Source of the DNA: Holothuria scabra
Lineage: Eukaryota; Echinodermata; Holothuroidea; Aspidochirotida; Holothuriidae
NCBI GenBank assembly: GCA_037179385.1
Contig: CM074188.1
Location: forward strand, 28,809,594 to 28,873,593
Direction of reading: 5' to 3'
Length of the DNA: 64,000 bases
Made by a program: the position numbers and the translations under genes. Below are positions 23,930 through 35,572 of this stretch, one piece after another; the stretch's first letter is position 1, and the number at the start of each line of letters is the position of its first letter. The notes beneath the pieces are model-generated. The model had not been told where the DNA came from and made no database searches. It worked only from the letters and a program-made list of their open reading frames with translations.

Positions 23930-26040
23930 GTTCGTACGGAGACAAGATAAAACATCTCGTAAAAATGGCAAAATTCGGAAAATTGAAATTTTGCCGACCA
24001 AACAACATTTCGCTAAAATGAAGAAATTCCGAAAATTGTTATTTTGCCTTAATAGATGATTTCGTCAGAAAGGCAAAATTCAGAAGATTGTAATTTAGCC
24101 GAGTAACAAAAACATGTTGTCGAAATGGCAAAATTCGGAAAATTGCCATTTTGCTGAGTAAAAATATCTCGTCAACATGGCAAAATTTGGAATTTGTCAT
24201 TTTGCTGAGTTAGAACATATCGTCAAAAAGGCAAAATTTGGAAAATATGACATTTTGCCTAGGTAAAACACTTGTCAAAACGGCAAAATTTGGAAAATCG
24301 CCATTTCGCCTAGTCAGAACTTTCAGGGCGAAATTCTAAGGAAACGTTAAGGTGCCATCAAATTACGGACGCATTACATCGCATTATCTTAACATTTTGA
24401 GACAAAATGATGAAATGAGTCTTATTTTCTTAACATTTTGCAGAAAAGGGATAAAATGCAAACGAACAATATCTCAACAGGTCAACATTTTGCACAGAGT
24501 TGATGAATTACTCACTTATTGCAAGTGGTAAATTTAGCATATTGTCAATTTGCAGAAAAATGACGGATTACGGATCTGCTTTAGATTCCTATTTTCACAT
24601 TTTAAAGATGTAGAATAAAATGCGGCGTCATTAAAACTAAATTCACGTTTTCATAACGAAACATTCCTGTATATCTGTGTGTTTGGGGCAATCTGACCTC
24701 TTGAGGCAGGAGGCCGGGGTAAAACGTCCAGACTGTAGTTGGGGCAATCTCTTTCTTTCATTTTACTGTCTCAAAGATTTTACCATTTAACTTTTTTCCG
24801 GGGGCACTTTGCCTCTTCCCCTCTTGCTATGCCACTAGTTTGATATGGACAAGGTGTACCAACATATCAGATTATACAATTAAATCACTTTCTTTCTAAT
24901 TTCTCTGCTACCTTCTCAAAATGACCCCTATAGTTACTTTTTTTCGTTGTTATTGGGACGTTAATATCAGCAAAGTCTAAACGCCCTTAAAATTGAATAC
25001 AAAAGCTACAAATCTAAAGTTTATTATAGTTTTTACTTGAATGCTATACAAATCCGGGCGTGGTTTAAGACAAAAACAACAACTGGGATTTAACTATTCT
25101 TTTAGAGGCAGCCTGGGGGTATCTGAACCAGTGCTTTAGTCGAGACCAGCATATCCAAGGCTGATATCATAAGGTGTCGAGACTGAGACCAGGGCAGAAT
25201 TCGAGACCCAGACCGACAAAGTCCAAAACGGAGACTAAGACGAATGTTATTGCATAAAAAAAATAAACTGTCAAAAATTTTGAATACTTTTAGCATAATT
25301 TTACTACCTCATGATTCCACTGTTTACATATCTTCTTCTTGTTCTGTGGCGCCTGCACTCCTGATTCTACCATAAACTCACCAAATTGGGAAAAGAACGT
25401 AACTTTGATACAAAAAATTTGGTATACATGAGTAAGTCATTAATTTTCTGCCAAACGAGGAATTAATAGCATTCGTTAAATGCGTAATTCATCAATTTTC
25501 TGAGAAATTTTGAATTGTTGAAATATTGTTAGTTTGCACTTCATCATTTTCTGCAAAATGTTAAGATAATAAGTAAACATTTCATCATTTGCTACAAAAT
25601 GTAACTATAATGCGGTGACTAAGTTCTTAACTTGATGGCACCTTAACGCTTCCATAAAATTTGGCCGTCTAAACAAAATGTTCTAATTCGCCAATATGAC
25701 ATTTTTCTGAATTTTGCGATTTTGACGAGATGTTTAAACTCGTCAAAATGTCATTTTTCTGAATTTTGCCATTTCGACGAGATGTTCAAACTCGCCAAAA
25801 TGGCAACTTTCTATATTTTGCTATTTTGACGAGATGTTCTAACTCAGCAAAGTGACAATTTTCTGAATGTTGTCGTTTTGTCGAGATTTTTTTTTCACTC
25901 GGGAAAATGACGACATTCAGAATCTTAACGTTTTGACGAGTTATTAAAATGCCAAGTTTCGATTTTTTTGTCACTTTGAAGACTTAATTTCAGTCATCAA
26001 AATGTCAATTCTACTAAAATTGTCATTTTGCTGAGAGAGT
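23930..26040. mobile_element. Large foldback structure with tandem-repeat arms
   Basis: The left outer arm (about 23960-24330) is six or seven copies of a unit of about 54 bp, each itself a near-palindrome (GGCAAAATT..GGAAAATTGCC). The right outer arm (about 25660-26030) is the same unit in reverse orientation. Inside these, single-copy arms of about 260-280 bp (24340-24600 and about 25380-25660) are inverse to each other, beginning TTAAGGTGCCATCAA on each side and sharing CATTTTG-containing words in order. The spacer (about 24600-25380) contains other repeats. This is the architecture of foldback-type elements. No open frame or target duplication is seen. Confidence 0.75.
25120..25310. repeat. 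GAGACC-rich interspersed repeat, copy 1
   Basis: A GAGAC-rich stretch (CGAGACTGAGACC, GAGACCCAGACCGACAAA) is followed by AAATAAACTGTCAAAAATTT and GAATACTTTT. The same order occurs at 63.74-63.93 kb in the same orientation. It lies in the spacer of the foldback structure, so it is either passenger or later insertion. Confidence 0.7.
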
Positions 26041-26800
26041 TTTCTTCGTTTGAATGTCCCTTCTACCATTTAGACCTTATGAATCTACGACATACTGTCG
26101 TCATCCTTGGGGCAGAACACATGTGGCCGCATGCATAAGAATTCGCTCTGCACGTGTAACAGGCTATGCGCGTATTCGACTGTGTGCATTTGCCGGTTTG
26201 GTTTCTTTTGCCCTTAAAGGAGGGTTTAGGCCTACTCTCTGTTGCGTGACATTATATGCATAAGGTCTACACAAATGGAGGCCACCTGCTCCTCTGCAAC
26301 ACTAAAATAATATTGAACTGGTTGAAAGTGTAACAGTTGCGAATTGCAACATTTCATGAAGAACCATGTGAGCCATCTGCCATTACATTAGAGAGCCGAT
26401 GAGCATCAAAAATAATGGCAGGTAGCCTACTGTGACTGAGATGAGTACCTTAACTTTTCGGCCCAACCCCCAATAAAAATGGTGGAAATGGTAAACAAAA
26501 GGTAAATCTATAAGAAATTTGAGCGGTATGGAATGGTGTTAAGTGCAAAAATGAAGCTTTTATTAAAAACTGTCTCAAAATTGCCAATGCTGTGTTTTTT
26601 TCAAGCTTTCTTTGAAATCCGATGAATAGAAATCTTTTAACCCAAAACCAAAGGCAAGATGAAGATGTATTCCCTATATTTCGTTTTTACGACAATGCCT
26701 CAAAAAGTCACATTTGACTTGTTTTTCAAGCATTTATCACCCTCTTGATGCCTTGACTTCTTGCAAATGAAGAGTTTGACATGTAGAGAATATTGATACA
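26041..26800. other. Non-coding; 3' flank of the FN3 exon
   Basis: No coding or structured repeat recognised; includes the possible 3' flank of the minus-strand gene. Confidence 0.5.
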
Positions 26801-26806
26801 TTTATT
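26801..26806 (-). promoter_or_regulatory. Candidate poly(A) signal AATAAA (minus strand)
   Basis: AATAAA on the minus strand lies about 100 bp beyond the stop codon of the FN3 exon at 26905. The position is right for a terminal-exon polyadenylation signal, but the hexamer is frequent in AT-rich DNA. Confidence 0.35.
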
Positions 26807-26904
26807 GTCAGGAACACTTTTTACGACAGCAATTCATATCGATACAGATAAGTCATGAATATTGTAACTAAATAAAGTGACAGTTTTAAATTTGCTCCAA
26901 TATT

Positions 26905-27191
26905 TCACTTCATTCGTCCAGTCGCCGTGGTCATCGGTCCACATCCCTGGCTGTTGCATGCTCGAAGTTTGAACGTCCATCGTACACCGATGGATAAGCC
27001 GTAGATAGTATAAGCCTGTCGTCTGTCACTGGAAATGCTATCTGTATCGGTTTTCCGATTGTTGTTTAAGACAGTATAATTGAAACTTGTGATTATCCCG
27101 TTACGTTTTCCACATGCCGGTGCACTCCATCTCAAATCTACGCTGTCAGATTTCGGAGTGCTCCGTAAGTCAATTGGTTTACCTGTGGGTG
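26905..27191 (-). CDS. FN3-domain exon, possibly terminal
   Basis: The minus strand shows a pyrimidine-rich acceptor ending TTTTGCAG at 27192 followed by an open frame of about 95 codons entered in phase 1. It encodes one fibronectin type III domain: APTGKPIDL at the start, the B-strand Trp in VDLRWSAP, the Y-T-V of strand C, and a final F-K-L-R-A-C-N-S-Q-G-C-G-P. Two Cys flank the F-G loop and one follows the WSAP. The frame ends at TGA (26905-26907) and a candidate poly(A) signal follows, so this may be the last exon of a secreted or alternatively terminated form. Alternatively GTGAAA at 26908 is a weak donor (phase 2, unlike the phase-1 pattern of the other exons). The closest style I know is the extracellular part of receptor tyrosine phosphatases and similar echinoderm receptors; no catalytic domain is in view. 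Confidence 0.75.
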
Positions 27192-27479
27192 CTGCAAAAC
27201 GTTATAAAAATTTACAGATTAGTTGAGAGATGTAAGTGGTTAACATTGCTTAGGCATAAGGGTGAGAAAATGTTAAAGGCATATCTGAGGTCAAAAGCAT
27301 TGTAAAAACATTGATACAAACGATCATCAAGGAAAGAAACAAAACGTGCGAAAATCATTACAATACTAATGTTTGTGTCCAAGGTAGGACTGACCTAACT
27401 ACTTCAAATTCTCTTCATAACAGTAATTCGAAGGGGGGGGGGGGGGTATGAGTGACAATGCAATGTTGTTGGAGTTAGT

Positions 27480-27670
27480 TAATTAAGTAGATGGAGTTTA
27501 CGGATTAGCTTGTTTTTGTTCTAACCAACCCGTCTCAAGTAGGCCGGCTACATGCCTTTCACCAGTTGTGGTCCAATACAACTGGTTTCATTTCCCTACT
27601 CTATTGCTTATGCTGAGCACTGAGCACAATCAGTAGGTTCCATCTTCGGTAAGATCAGACCAGGAATCAA
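27480..27670 (-). mobile_element. SINE family A fragment, minus strand
   Basis: The plus strand shows GTTAATTAAGTAGATGGAG (inverse of the family tail), CACCAGTTGTGG, CCCTACTCTATTGCTTATGCTG and AGGTTCCATCTTCGG in the order expected for a reversed family A copy. The tRNA head beyond GACCAGGAATCAAG is truncated. It lies in the intron between the two downstream FN3 exons. Confidence 0.7.
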
Positions 27671-28079
27671 GTTCAAGAAAAGATTATGGTATTAATTTTG
27701 TCACCGTATAGTTGCAATATATCATTATCGACAAGGGTAATTTTGTTTCACTGGACTTCACAGCACTGTATAAATATCTAATGATTTGTCATAAAGCCAG
27801 ACATGTCGTGATGAACTTGTCTCTCAATGCCTTTACACAAACTCGGCGTAGCGCCGCCAAAAGTTGGCACGAAAAGTATATAGTCCCATTTCGACAGAAA
27901 ATACCGCCCAGGTTGCAAGAAATGGCACTTTTCAAACACATTCACCGCATGAAAGAGGTAATACATCTTAAATCTATATTCTTTTGCTAAGCCTCGTACG
28001 GCTTACAACGCCTTTGCTTCGCGTATCGAAACCTAGTCCGAACAAATATTCATGCTTGACTTTTAAACAACAGCTTTAA
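27671..28079. other. Intronic, no gene recognised
   Basis: Frames of 92 (plus) and 62 (minus) codons overlap at 27712-27990 with no recognisable motif. Confidence 0.4.
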
Positions 28080-29547
28080 AGAGCCCATGAAATGACTCAA
28101 TAACAACGATTGGAGTCATTCTGTGACACTATCTTTCAACAAAAAAAGCATTTATTTTAAAAAATGCCGCCCCACAAAAGAGAAATGCTCAAGTAAAATG
28201 GTACCCCTTTCAGCACAACAGCTGAAAAATGTGAAAGATATAAAAGTGCATTGAACCAAAAATGACATCATCACAGGAACCCAACTTCACAGTGTGTGTA
28301 TTATAATGCTATGTTCAAGTAACATTTTGCTCACAGATTGCGTAGCATGACACCTGTACTGGCCAAATAGTTTCTGAATTATATCTGAAGAATGTTCCAG
28401 TATTTTAGCCAAAAATATATCAATCAACATTTGAAATTCTCACTCCCAATTCCTCAAAAGAGGAATTTTGTCATTATTTACTCAAGCTGCCCCATTCATG
28501 TTAGGCCTATCAGTTTGAATTTTTGGTTCCAGCAATCTAGTCAATTTATGACTAGACAGCAATTCTTTCAACCGGAAAAAGAAAATATTTCAACTCACGT
28601 TCAATCAGATTGTTGAATAAGAAGACCGATATCTCACCCGGATTCCTTTGAAAGGCATCCCTTCCAAGTTTATTTGTCACAAACATTTATGTGGCAATCA
28701 TACAATGGATCTTTTTCTAGCATAGACTGCAAAATGCATGAAGTTGAAAGAGAAACTGCATGCCAACTTTTGATAAAAATACAGAATACTTCCTGACCAA
28801 AGTATCAGCTAGTCTCCTTTCTCACTGTTATCACTGTTCCTTTTCTTAGAACCAAGTCAAATTTCAGCATTAGCACAGGCGTCCAAAACAACACAGAACT
28901 TGTTGGTAGTATTTAACATTGGGCAGAATTGTATAGAGTATTGCATATGCGCCTGTGTAATGAGAGAATCACTGCTTCCTTCCCAATAAAAATAATAGTT
29001 ACACTGGAGGACAAATGGATGCAGTTACATCCCCCAGGAGCCTTAGGTATTTTTCTGTGTGTATAACCTCTTACCAAGGAACTTCCAAACACTTTTATGA
29101 TATATGCCAAACAATTTTCCCTGCTAGTTGGCTCAAGGAATATTGAGAAGTCACAAAACTCCATCTGTGGAACAGGGGTATTCCTAGGTGTTGAAACCTC
29201 CTTTTTCACTAGTTTTTTGAAGCAAACATAGGTTTAGGTTTTGTATTATTGATTATATCAATCATTTTAGGCCATCTATACACGCAAGATTCTGTTACAT
29301 CAACAGAGCAGGGTATACTCCAAGTACACTATAGTACACACACTGTGGAGTTGGGTTCCTGAGATGATGTCATTCTTGGTTCAACGCAATTTTACATTTT
29401 TCAGTTGTTGTGCTGAAAGTGATACCATTTCACTTCAGCATTTCTCTTTCGTGGGTGGGTTTTTTTTTAAATAAATGCTATTTTTGTTGATAGATAGCGT
29501 CAGAGAATGACCCTAAATCATTGTTACTAAGTCATTTCATGGGCTCT
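28080..29547. mobile_element. TTAA-flanked element with about 230-bp inverted termini
   Basis: Both ends begin AGAGCCCATGAAATGAC and remain alignable at roughly 85% for about 230 bp (28080-28310 against the reverse of 29320-29547). TTAA flanks each end (28076-28079 and 29548-29551). A TTAA target with purine-starting AGAG termini fits the Kolobok superfamily better than piggyBac, whose ends usually begin CC. The centre (about 1 kb) holds a 98-codon minus-strand frame (28913-29209) of unknown nature and no recognisable transposase, so the element is probably non-autonomous. It sits in the intron between the FN3 exons at 30.3 and 27.2 kb. Confidence 0.85.
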
Positions 29548-29919
29548 TTAATGCGGTCTGTGGTTGTCAATAAAACAAACAGCCATTTAAATAAAGCTAA
29601 TACCATAACTGGAGGAATAGTTAACTCGATGGGAGAAGAAATCTGCTGACCAATTTCTAGAAACGCAAGCTGCATTCCTTACATGTTTAGTTCAGTGGTG
29701 AGAAGATGCCTGGATGCTTTGACACCGTACAAGAACGAACAATCAAGCAATACGGTCTTACGTGAGAAAGTATATGATGAGAACTTTGATCGCTACAATT
29801 CTGTGAGAGGTTGCGGTTGGAAGAGCTAATGCCGACAAAGGCTTCTTCGGTGGTATTTTACTGAAGTCTGGCACAGGCATGCGCAGCGCCGAGACTCTAT
29901 AATAGTCTTTGCAATGTGT

Positions 29920-30118
29920 AAAGTCGGGCCGGCCAAACCAGTTGTGCCTACCTGGCCTTAGCTTGTTTTCCCCACTCCATTGGTTATGCTGAGCGCAAAG
30001 CGCAATATGGCGGCATATAGCGGGTTTTTAAAGTCTTTGGCGACCGGGCCAGGAGCCGAACCCCGGACTTTCCGGCTGCAAGTCGGATGCTCAAGCACTT
30101 GACCTGTAGTCGGTTAGT
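29920..30118 (-). mobile_element. tRNA-derived SINE, family A, best-preserved head
   Basis: On the minus strand an A-box-like GGTCAAGTGCTTGAGC (about 30091-30106), an anticodon-arm-like CCGACTTGCAGCCGG, and a B-box-like GGGGTTCGGCTCC lie at tRNA spacing. They are followed by a link with a T/A-rich run, CTCAGCATAACCAATGG, GTGGGGAAAACAAGC and GGCCGGCCCGACTTT. This is the canonical layout of a tRNA-derived SINE. A further family tail (GTTAGATGAAG..TTACCGC reversed, 30124-30148) abuts it, probably a second truncated copy. Confidence 0.85.
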
Positions 30119-30321
30119 TTGCTAGTTAGATGAAGTTTTACCGCTCAGTGTGGAACAATGCAGTCGGTCTAAGACTTGCTATAACACGGCGCACTTCAAT
30201 TTTGCGTACTTGCTGGCAAATGCAGTTCTAGTCTTCACTTGTATTAACCCCATTCTGCCCATCATTTCCCTATGAAAGCACTGCCTCTAACTTCACTCAC
30301 TGGAAAGTACTATATACTTAC

Positions 30322-30645
30322 CTAACTCGGGGGTTCGAATACTCTGTGAAGTCATATACGGTCCTGATGGGTTGACTGCAACATAGGTGACATTGAACAA
30401 GGAATATGGAGCCACATTTTTGAAAGTTTTTCTCTGTCTAGCTGCACTTAATTCTACAAATTCCGGTCTAGGGTTCCCAAGAGGTGTTTCACAGCCGCCG
30501 TCTTTGTCGAGTTGGTGTAGTGTTATTCGTTGTTTAGAAATGTGACAATTGGCTGTCAGACGGGGCTGTTGCCAAGATACAACCAGATTAAACGTTGTAT
30601 CACCCTTTACGGATGTCTCCAAAGTTAGTCCCACGGGTCCTGGTT
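30322..30645 (-). CDS. FN3-domain exon (324 bp, phase 1-1)
   Basis: Strong splice signals bound the exon: a pyrimidine tract ending CCCACTACAG at 30646, and donor G|GTAAGTAT beginning at 30321. Entered and left in phase 1, it encodes 108 residues that form one fibronectin type III domain: PGPVGLTLE at the start, LVVSWQQPR (strand B Trp), a Cys-containing C-C' region (NCHIS, GGCETP), and the F-strand pattern YSLFNVTYVAVNPSG. Domain-per-exon with phase-1 boundaries is typical of extracellular FN3 arrays, where such exons can be skipped or duplicated in frame. It lies 3.1 kb upstream of the 27.2 kb exon, and the exon length is identical to that at 53.5 kb. Confidence 0.85.
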
Positions 30646-30649
30646 CTGT

Positions 30650-32221
30650 AGTGGGAAAAGTAGTTTTAGACTAAACTTATCTTGTTATGATATTGGAGAA
30701 ATACAAATTCTCCTATTCTCGTTCTGTTGTTAACATACCGTACATCACACAAGTGCGTAAGTGTGTGTATGCATGGTGCACCCATATTAAACCCTACAGA
30801 ACATATGAAACCTTACTCAAACTCCAACTTCTTCACAACGTTTTATCACAAACAGTCTTTCCTATGGATGTACTCACCCTGCCTATAAAGTTCCGCGACA
30901 CAAGACGAGGTCAAACGAGTACAATAAGTGTAGACTCCCACAGCTGAGCTTGTAGTTCTCGTAGGCACGTTTTTGGCACATTATATGCAACATAGACTAA
31001 AGTGTTCCCGCTTTTCCCTTTAACACGGGCCTATCTTTATAATCTACCGACCCTTTACTTGCAAATCAGATATTTTAAATAAAAGCAGGTGAAATATATG
31101 AAAGCACGTAGAGTGAATGCGTTTTTGAAGCAGATGTAATTTAGACTGCCTTGTAAGAAATGTGCCAAAATGGCCGAATAGTCCTAACAAGTGCTATCGA
31201 TGAAATTGTGGTTTCTGTTCTCTCAAGTATTATCCGAGGTTTAATGTGTTTATTATGAAGCGAAACTGGAACCACGAACCGGTAGGAAAATGGGGCTATG
31301 GTTCCACATGGTCATTTCAGTGTAACAGTGACGTGAGTCATTATGTGGAATCAATATATAGGGTAATATGTTTGAACACATAAATTCAGTATGTTTTGTA
31401 TATAAACATATAAAGTATACATGGAAATTGCTGGCCAAGGCTACAAGTTTGCTATTTCTCGCAAGATGCTTAAATATCAAACAAAAAAAAAAAAAAAAAA
31501 CAAGAGGGCAATCCACGGAGTTGCATATCTCATCGCTAAAATGTGCGCAAGTTGGTCACAGAACTTGCACTATTCATGTGCTAGAAGTTTTATCTGTGCT
31601 TTTTTTACGCTACAGTAGAATTTCATTGACAAAAATTACCATACTAAAGCTGCATGCCACAATCCTTTGAAATTCCTATTTGAAGTCCATTTGGGAAGCG
31701 ATTTTTTTTTTCGTTCCAAGGGACGGAAGTTTTTTTTTCGTAAGATAGCGAGGGGAAAGAATATGGCACAGACCAATCCAGTTCTTGGAACTATAGGCGC
31801 ACCCCTTATTCAAAAACAAAAAACATCATTTGGATATTTAAATTCTGACACCGGATTATAAAAGAACTGGAGAAGGGCTACCCAGTCTTTGTAACGGTTG
31901 CCCTTTTAATCCAGTAGGCCTATCTAACATTTAAGAACAAATTTACTTTTAAGATGTTGGTATCCCCTTGCAACACTCTAAAGAAAACTAGCTTGACTGT
32001 TACACTTAACTGATACGGATATGGACGCAACGATTAAAAAAGTAAGACGCTTTCGGGGACGCTTCAGACAAGTGCGTAATTGTTATTATTCAGGCACTAG
32101 CTGTATGAGCGTATTCTCCATTTTGACGCGACGGCAAACTTCACGTGTGCCCCGGAGCTGATATGCGCATCAAGTGCGTCTCAATTAAAAAACTGGGCGT
32201 GTGCGCCATGTTGAACGCGTG
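30650..32221. other. Intronic, no gene recognised
   Basis: Probably intron of the minus-strand gene. Frames of 86-100 codons at 30687-30947 and 31368-31670 run through A- and T-rich sequence and show no motif; 31483-31502 is an A-run. Confidence 0.45.
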
Positions 32222-32503
32222 GCGTTAGAAGATTTCCGACCGACGCACAAACCTTTTCTGCGTACTGGCCTGTGGCGAATCCTAGCCCGTGGCAAGGAAA
32301 TTGTCACGTACGTTTTTTTGGCGATGGTTCAAAACCGCCAAGTTTTCAGGGCACTAATATGTAAGATAGGTAGGCCCTATGCCTAACCTAATATTAGTCA
32401 CCCACAGTTTCATATCTTGGGTTATTCCTTGCCACGGGCTAGGATTCGCCACAGGCCAGTACGCAGAAAAGATTAATGCGTCGGCCGAAAATCTTCTAAA
32501 ATA
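32222..32503. repeat. Long hairpin (foldback miniature element)
   Basis: Arms of about 85 bp (32222-32306 and 32418-32503) are inverse copies, with a nearly identical core reading TTTTCTGCGTACTGGCCTGT and continuing into GGCGAATCC..GTGGCAAGGAA. Ends begin TTAGAAGATTT. The spacer of about 110 bp has no coding sign. No clear target duplication can be fixed. Confidence 0.75.
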
Positions 32504-33379
32504 AGTTCCTCGGTAACTGTTCTTTGGGTACACCTTGACATAAAGTGAATGATTTCCCTCCTAAATTATGTCCATAAATACCGACATACGACGTTTTGAA
32601 TTCCCAATTACATGCCAGGCTCAGCCCATTTGAAATTCGAACTAATGCGAAAAAACATATGTGAACACGTCTCAAAAATGGTGAAGTCACTGGAGGCACG
32701 GTTAGCAACACTGTACCAGAGAGCTCACAATCATCGAATCATGTGCATGGTAACGCGTGTTAGCGAATACATAATTGCAAACACCGGTGCTACGATAGCA
32801 GTGAGCGTGGCCACTTACATTGTGAATTGTGCATCGCACGGTTACTGCTTAGTATTCCCCATAGCATCTTCACCAAACAGCCCATACAGTAAATACGCGC
32901 TCGTAGTGGGGATGCGCTTGTTGTGGTCTGTCCATACATGTTCATAGCTGTTCTTTATAGCGCCCGAACCGCGTCTTTCTTGCACAAAAACAGAACTATT
33001 TTTTTCCCGCCCGCATATGCACGCGAACATTTTGGCCAATGATTTGCTCCGAATCCCCACCATGGCCCGCGCCTTTCGCTCTGTATGTTGGACTCTTTAT
33101 TGTGATGCAATTGTTTTCATGAGGTTGCTAGGATAAGATAACTTTACCGAGCGTTACATTAGTTCCACATCTAGACGGGCGCCGTAGGGCGGGGTTTGTG
33201 CCGCCAATTGCGTCATAAAAGTCAGGTTAGCTGTTGCGGCATTTTTCGAAATTGAATTTCGAACGCAGTTTTCCTTCGAATATCATTTATGCCGAATTGT
33301 ACGGGTTTTTAATGGGGTGTGAGATGATATTTGTACAATTCTGTATCAATTCTTGCAATACACAAAAGTTTTTGTGGGC
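32504..33379. other. Intronic; CpG-containing patch without a confirmed gene
   Basis: A 111-codon plus frame (32612-32947) has no recognisable motif. CpG dinucleotides are commoner at 32990-33240 than around, but no exon boundary or repeat partner is seen. Confidence 0.35.
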
Positions 33380-34165
33380 GTGTCACGCCCTCTTTAACCT
33401 TTGACAATCTGTAAGGTGAACTATGTCCTTGGTTGCAATGACAACTACACATATCGGTACAACTTATCATGCCTAGGCTATTACACTTAAACTTTCAGAC
33501 TTGTGGGATACTTCCGTTAAGAGTTAAAGTGAATAAAAAAAAGTATTTGACCCCCTGTCACGTGACCTTTGACCTTGGTTGCCATGGAAACTACATATTT
33601 TGGTAGAACTAGTCTACCCTATTATACTTGTGAAGTTTCATGTAAAATGAAGGTTTCCTTTTGAAGTTTTAGTACAAAATAGTAAAGAAAAGTGTTTTTT
33701 GCCAAATGTGACCTTTGACCTCTGATCTTTGACCTTTACTTCCGAGGGTCTGGGAAGCATAAGTTCCCACCCTGGGGTACCCACCTACCAATTTTGCAAA
33801 GAATCGGTCCAGCCCACTAGGAGGAGTTAAAAAGACAAAAACGTTGTTTTACGAACAAATTATCACTTGAAATTTTTGGTTCCATTCTACCACTTGACCT
33901 TTGACCTCTGTTGCTATGGCAACCACATATTTTGGTAGGCCTAGATACAATCATCATATGTGTGAAGTTTCGTGTCAGGAGGACTTTTACTTTTGGAAAT
34001 ATAGCAGAAAATGTCGATTTCACTAAATTTGACCTTTGACCCGTAACCTATGACCTTCACTTCCCGTTGTGTATTAAAATGCAATTGTTCCACCTAAGGT
34101 ACCATCCTACCAAGTTTGAAGAAAATCGGCCCAACCGTTTACAAGATATTAGGAAAACAAAATTG
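33380..34165. repeat. Diverged tandem repeat of the GACCTTTGACC type
   Basis: At least three diverged units (near 33400, 33560 and 33890) share TGACCTTTGACCT, then TTGCYATGGNAAC, CACATATTTTGGTA and GTGAAGTTTC-like words. The last unit ends with AGTTTGAAGAAAATCGG and CCAACCGTTTACAAGATATT, then a (CA)n. This layout is familiar from many invertebrate genomes as an interspersed repeat whose end carries a CA microsatellite. Confidence 0.7.
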
Positions 34166-34213
34166 GACACACACACACACACACACACTCACCCACCTAC
34201 ACACACACACACG
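34166..34213. repeat. (CA)n microsatellite
   Basis: About 23 CA units with CTCACCCAC interruptions, immediately after the GACCTTTGACC repeat and likely its 3' tail. Confidence 0.9.
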
Positions 34214-35572
34214 GACAGGTCTTGACCTCTCTCTCAGCCCTGGACCTTCAGTCACCCCGGGGTACCTCACCATGGGTTAGACCTCGAGACTAGTAACCTG
34301 GGAAAATTTACCGTTACCATGGTAACCATTGCGATTTTAGCTGGCATTGCCATACATAGCCCAACAGGCAAAGTGACTGCAATATCTCATCCTCCTCACG
34401 GAGCGATGAGATAACAAGGTTGAACAACAAAGGCCTTCAAATACTACAAACATGCCAAGAAAGTAAAGAATGCGGTATAATTTTCACGGTACTTTGTTCC
34501 CATCACAACGGGGCGCCATAGCACATAAAACAAAAACGGAACAATAATGATCAAAGTAGAACATGACAGACGATAGGGATTACGTTTTCAAGTTTCAAGG
34601 AAGTAATGGATTAATGACGTATCGCATTTTTTAACACACTTTGCATTGTGTGAATAAAAGGTAAATGTACTTGGTTATGAATTAAAATCGTATCAAGTGG
34701 TAAATAGGCCTACATATGCTTTTTCTGGAACGGTTCCTTTACTGGAGTGTGCTTCAGGCCCATGTGGCTCTTTTCGTTAAAGCTGTACAAGTCAGTTTAG
34801 TTGCCCGCAGACAAACTTAAACACCGGAACAGGTCAGATTGTGCAGTAATCCCCTGATTCAATCAGTAAAACATTCATTATTTTATAAATTCTGCCTGCA
34901 GCCTTGGGCAAGGTGGGCCAGGGGTTGTAGAATTTGCCCAAGGTATTCCCCACCTTTTTGTAAGAGAGGTCTGAAGGGAACTATTTGAACTTCCTTTTAT
35001 TTTCATATGTGAAAGACAAGCGAAATTTACACGATTTGGTTTAATTTCTATTCAAATCGGACATGTACTTCTCCAGACATCAGTGAATGAAATTACTATA
35101 GTGTTGAACAAACTTGGTAGGGCAGCAGAAGCTATATCACTTCTTCATATTGACAAGGAATGCTTTGTTTCCCTTGGTTTCTTCAGATTTTTGTGTTGAC
35201 CTTGAAGGTATACGGATAAGAACTGCCGATGCGGAATGTTGAGTTTGTTAAATATAAACATGCAATTGCATTCTGATAACATGTAATTTTTGAGGGGAAA
35301 ATTGGGTGTAAAGTTAAAAAAAAGAGCCTCTATTGATGTGAGAAAATGATGTCATGTGTACCTGCTCCAAGGTAACGTTTCGTTGAAAATGTGGCAACTT
35401 TACCTGACCATATCTTGAGAACAACACGTCGAATTCCAATGCAAAATTCACCGCAATGCTCCTAATGAGTACCCCTAAAACCTATCGAAATGTGATTTTA
35501 CCTAAAACTCGTCTTTTAAGCCGTATTTAAAACCTATTCGAACTTTGTACCACTTCATTTAGCTGGCACTAA
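34214..35572. other. Intronic, no gene recognised
   Basis: No long open frames, tandem units or paired inverted ends were recognised. Confidence 0.5.

Noticed and set aside
24000..24330. CRISPR-like array of regular repeats
   Set aside because: Units are contiguous, without unique spacers, in a eukaryotic genome; it is a tandem arm of a foldback.
28913..29209. 98-codon minus frame inside the TTAA-flanked element as a transposase
   Set aside because: Too short and without any recognised catalytic motif.
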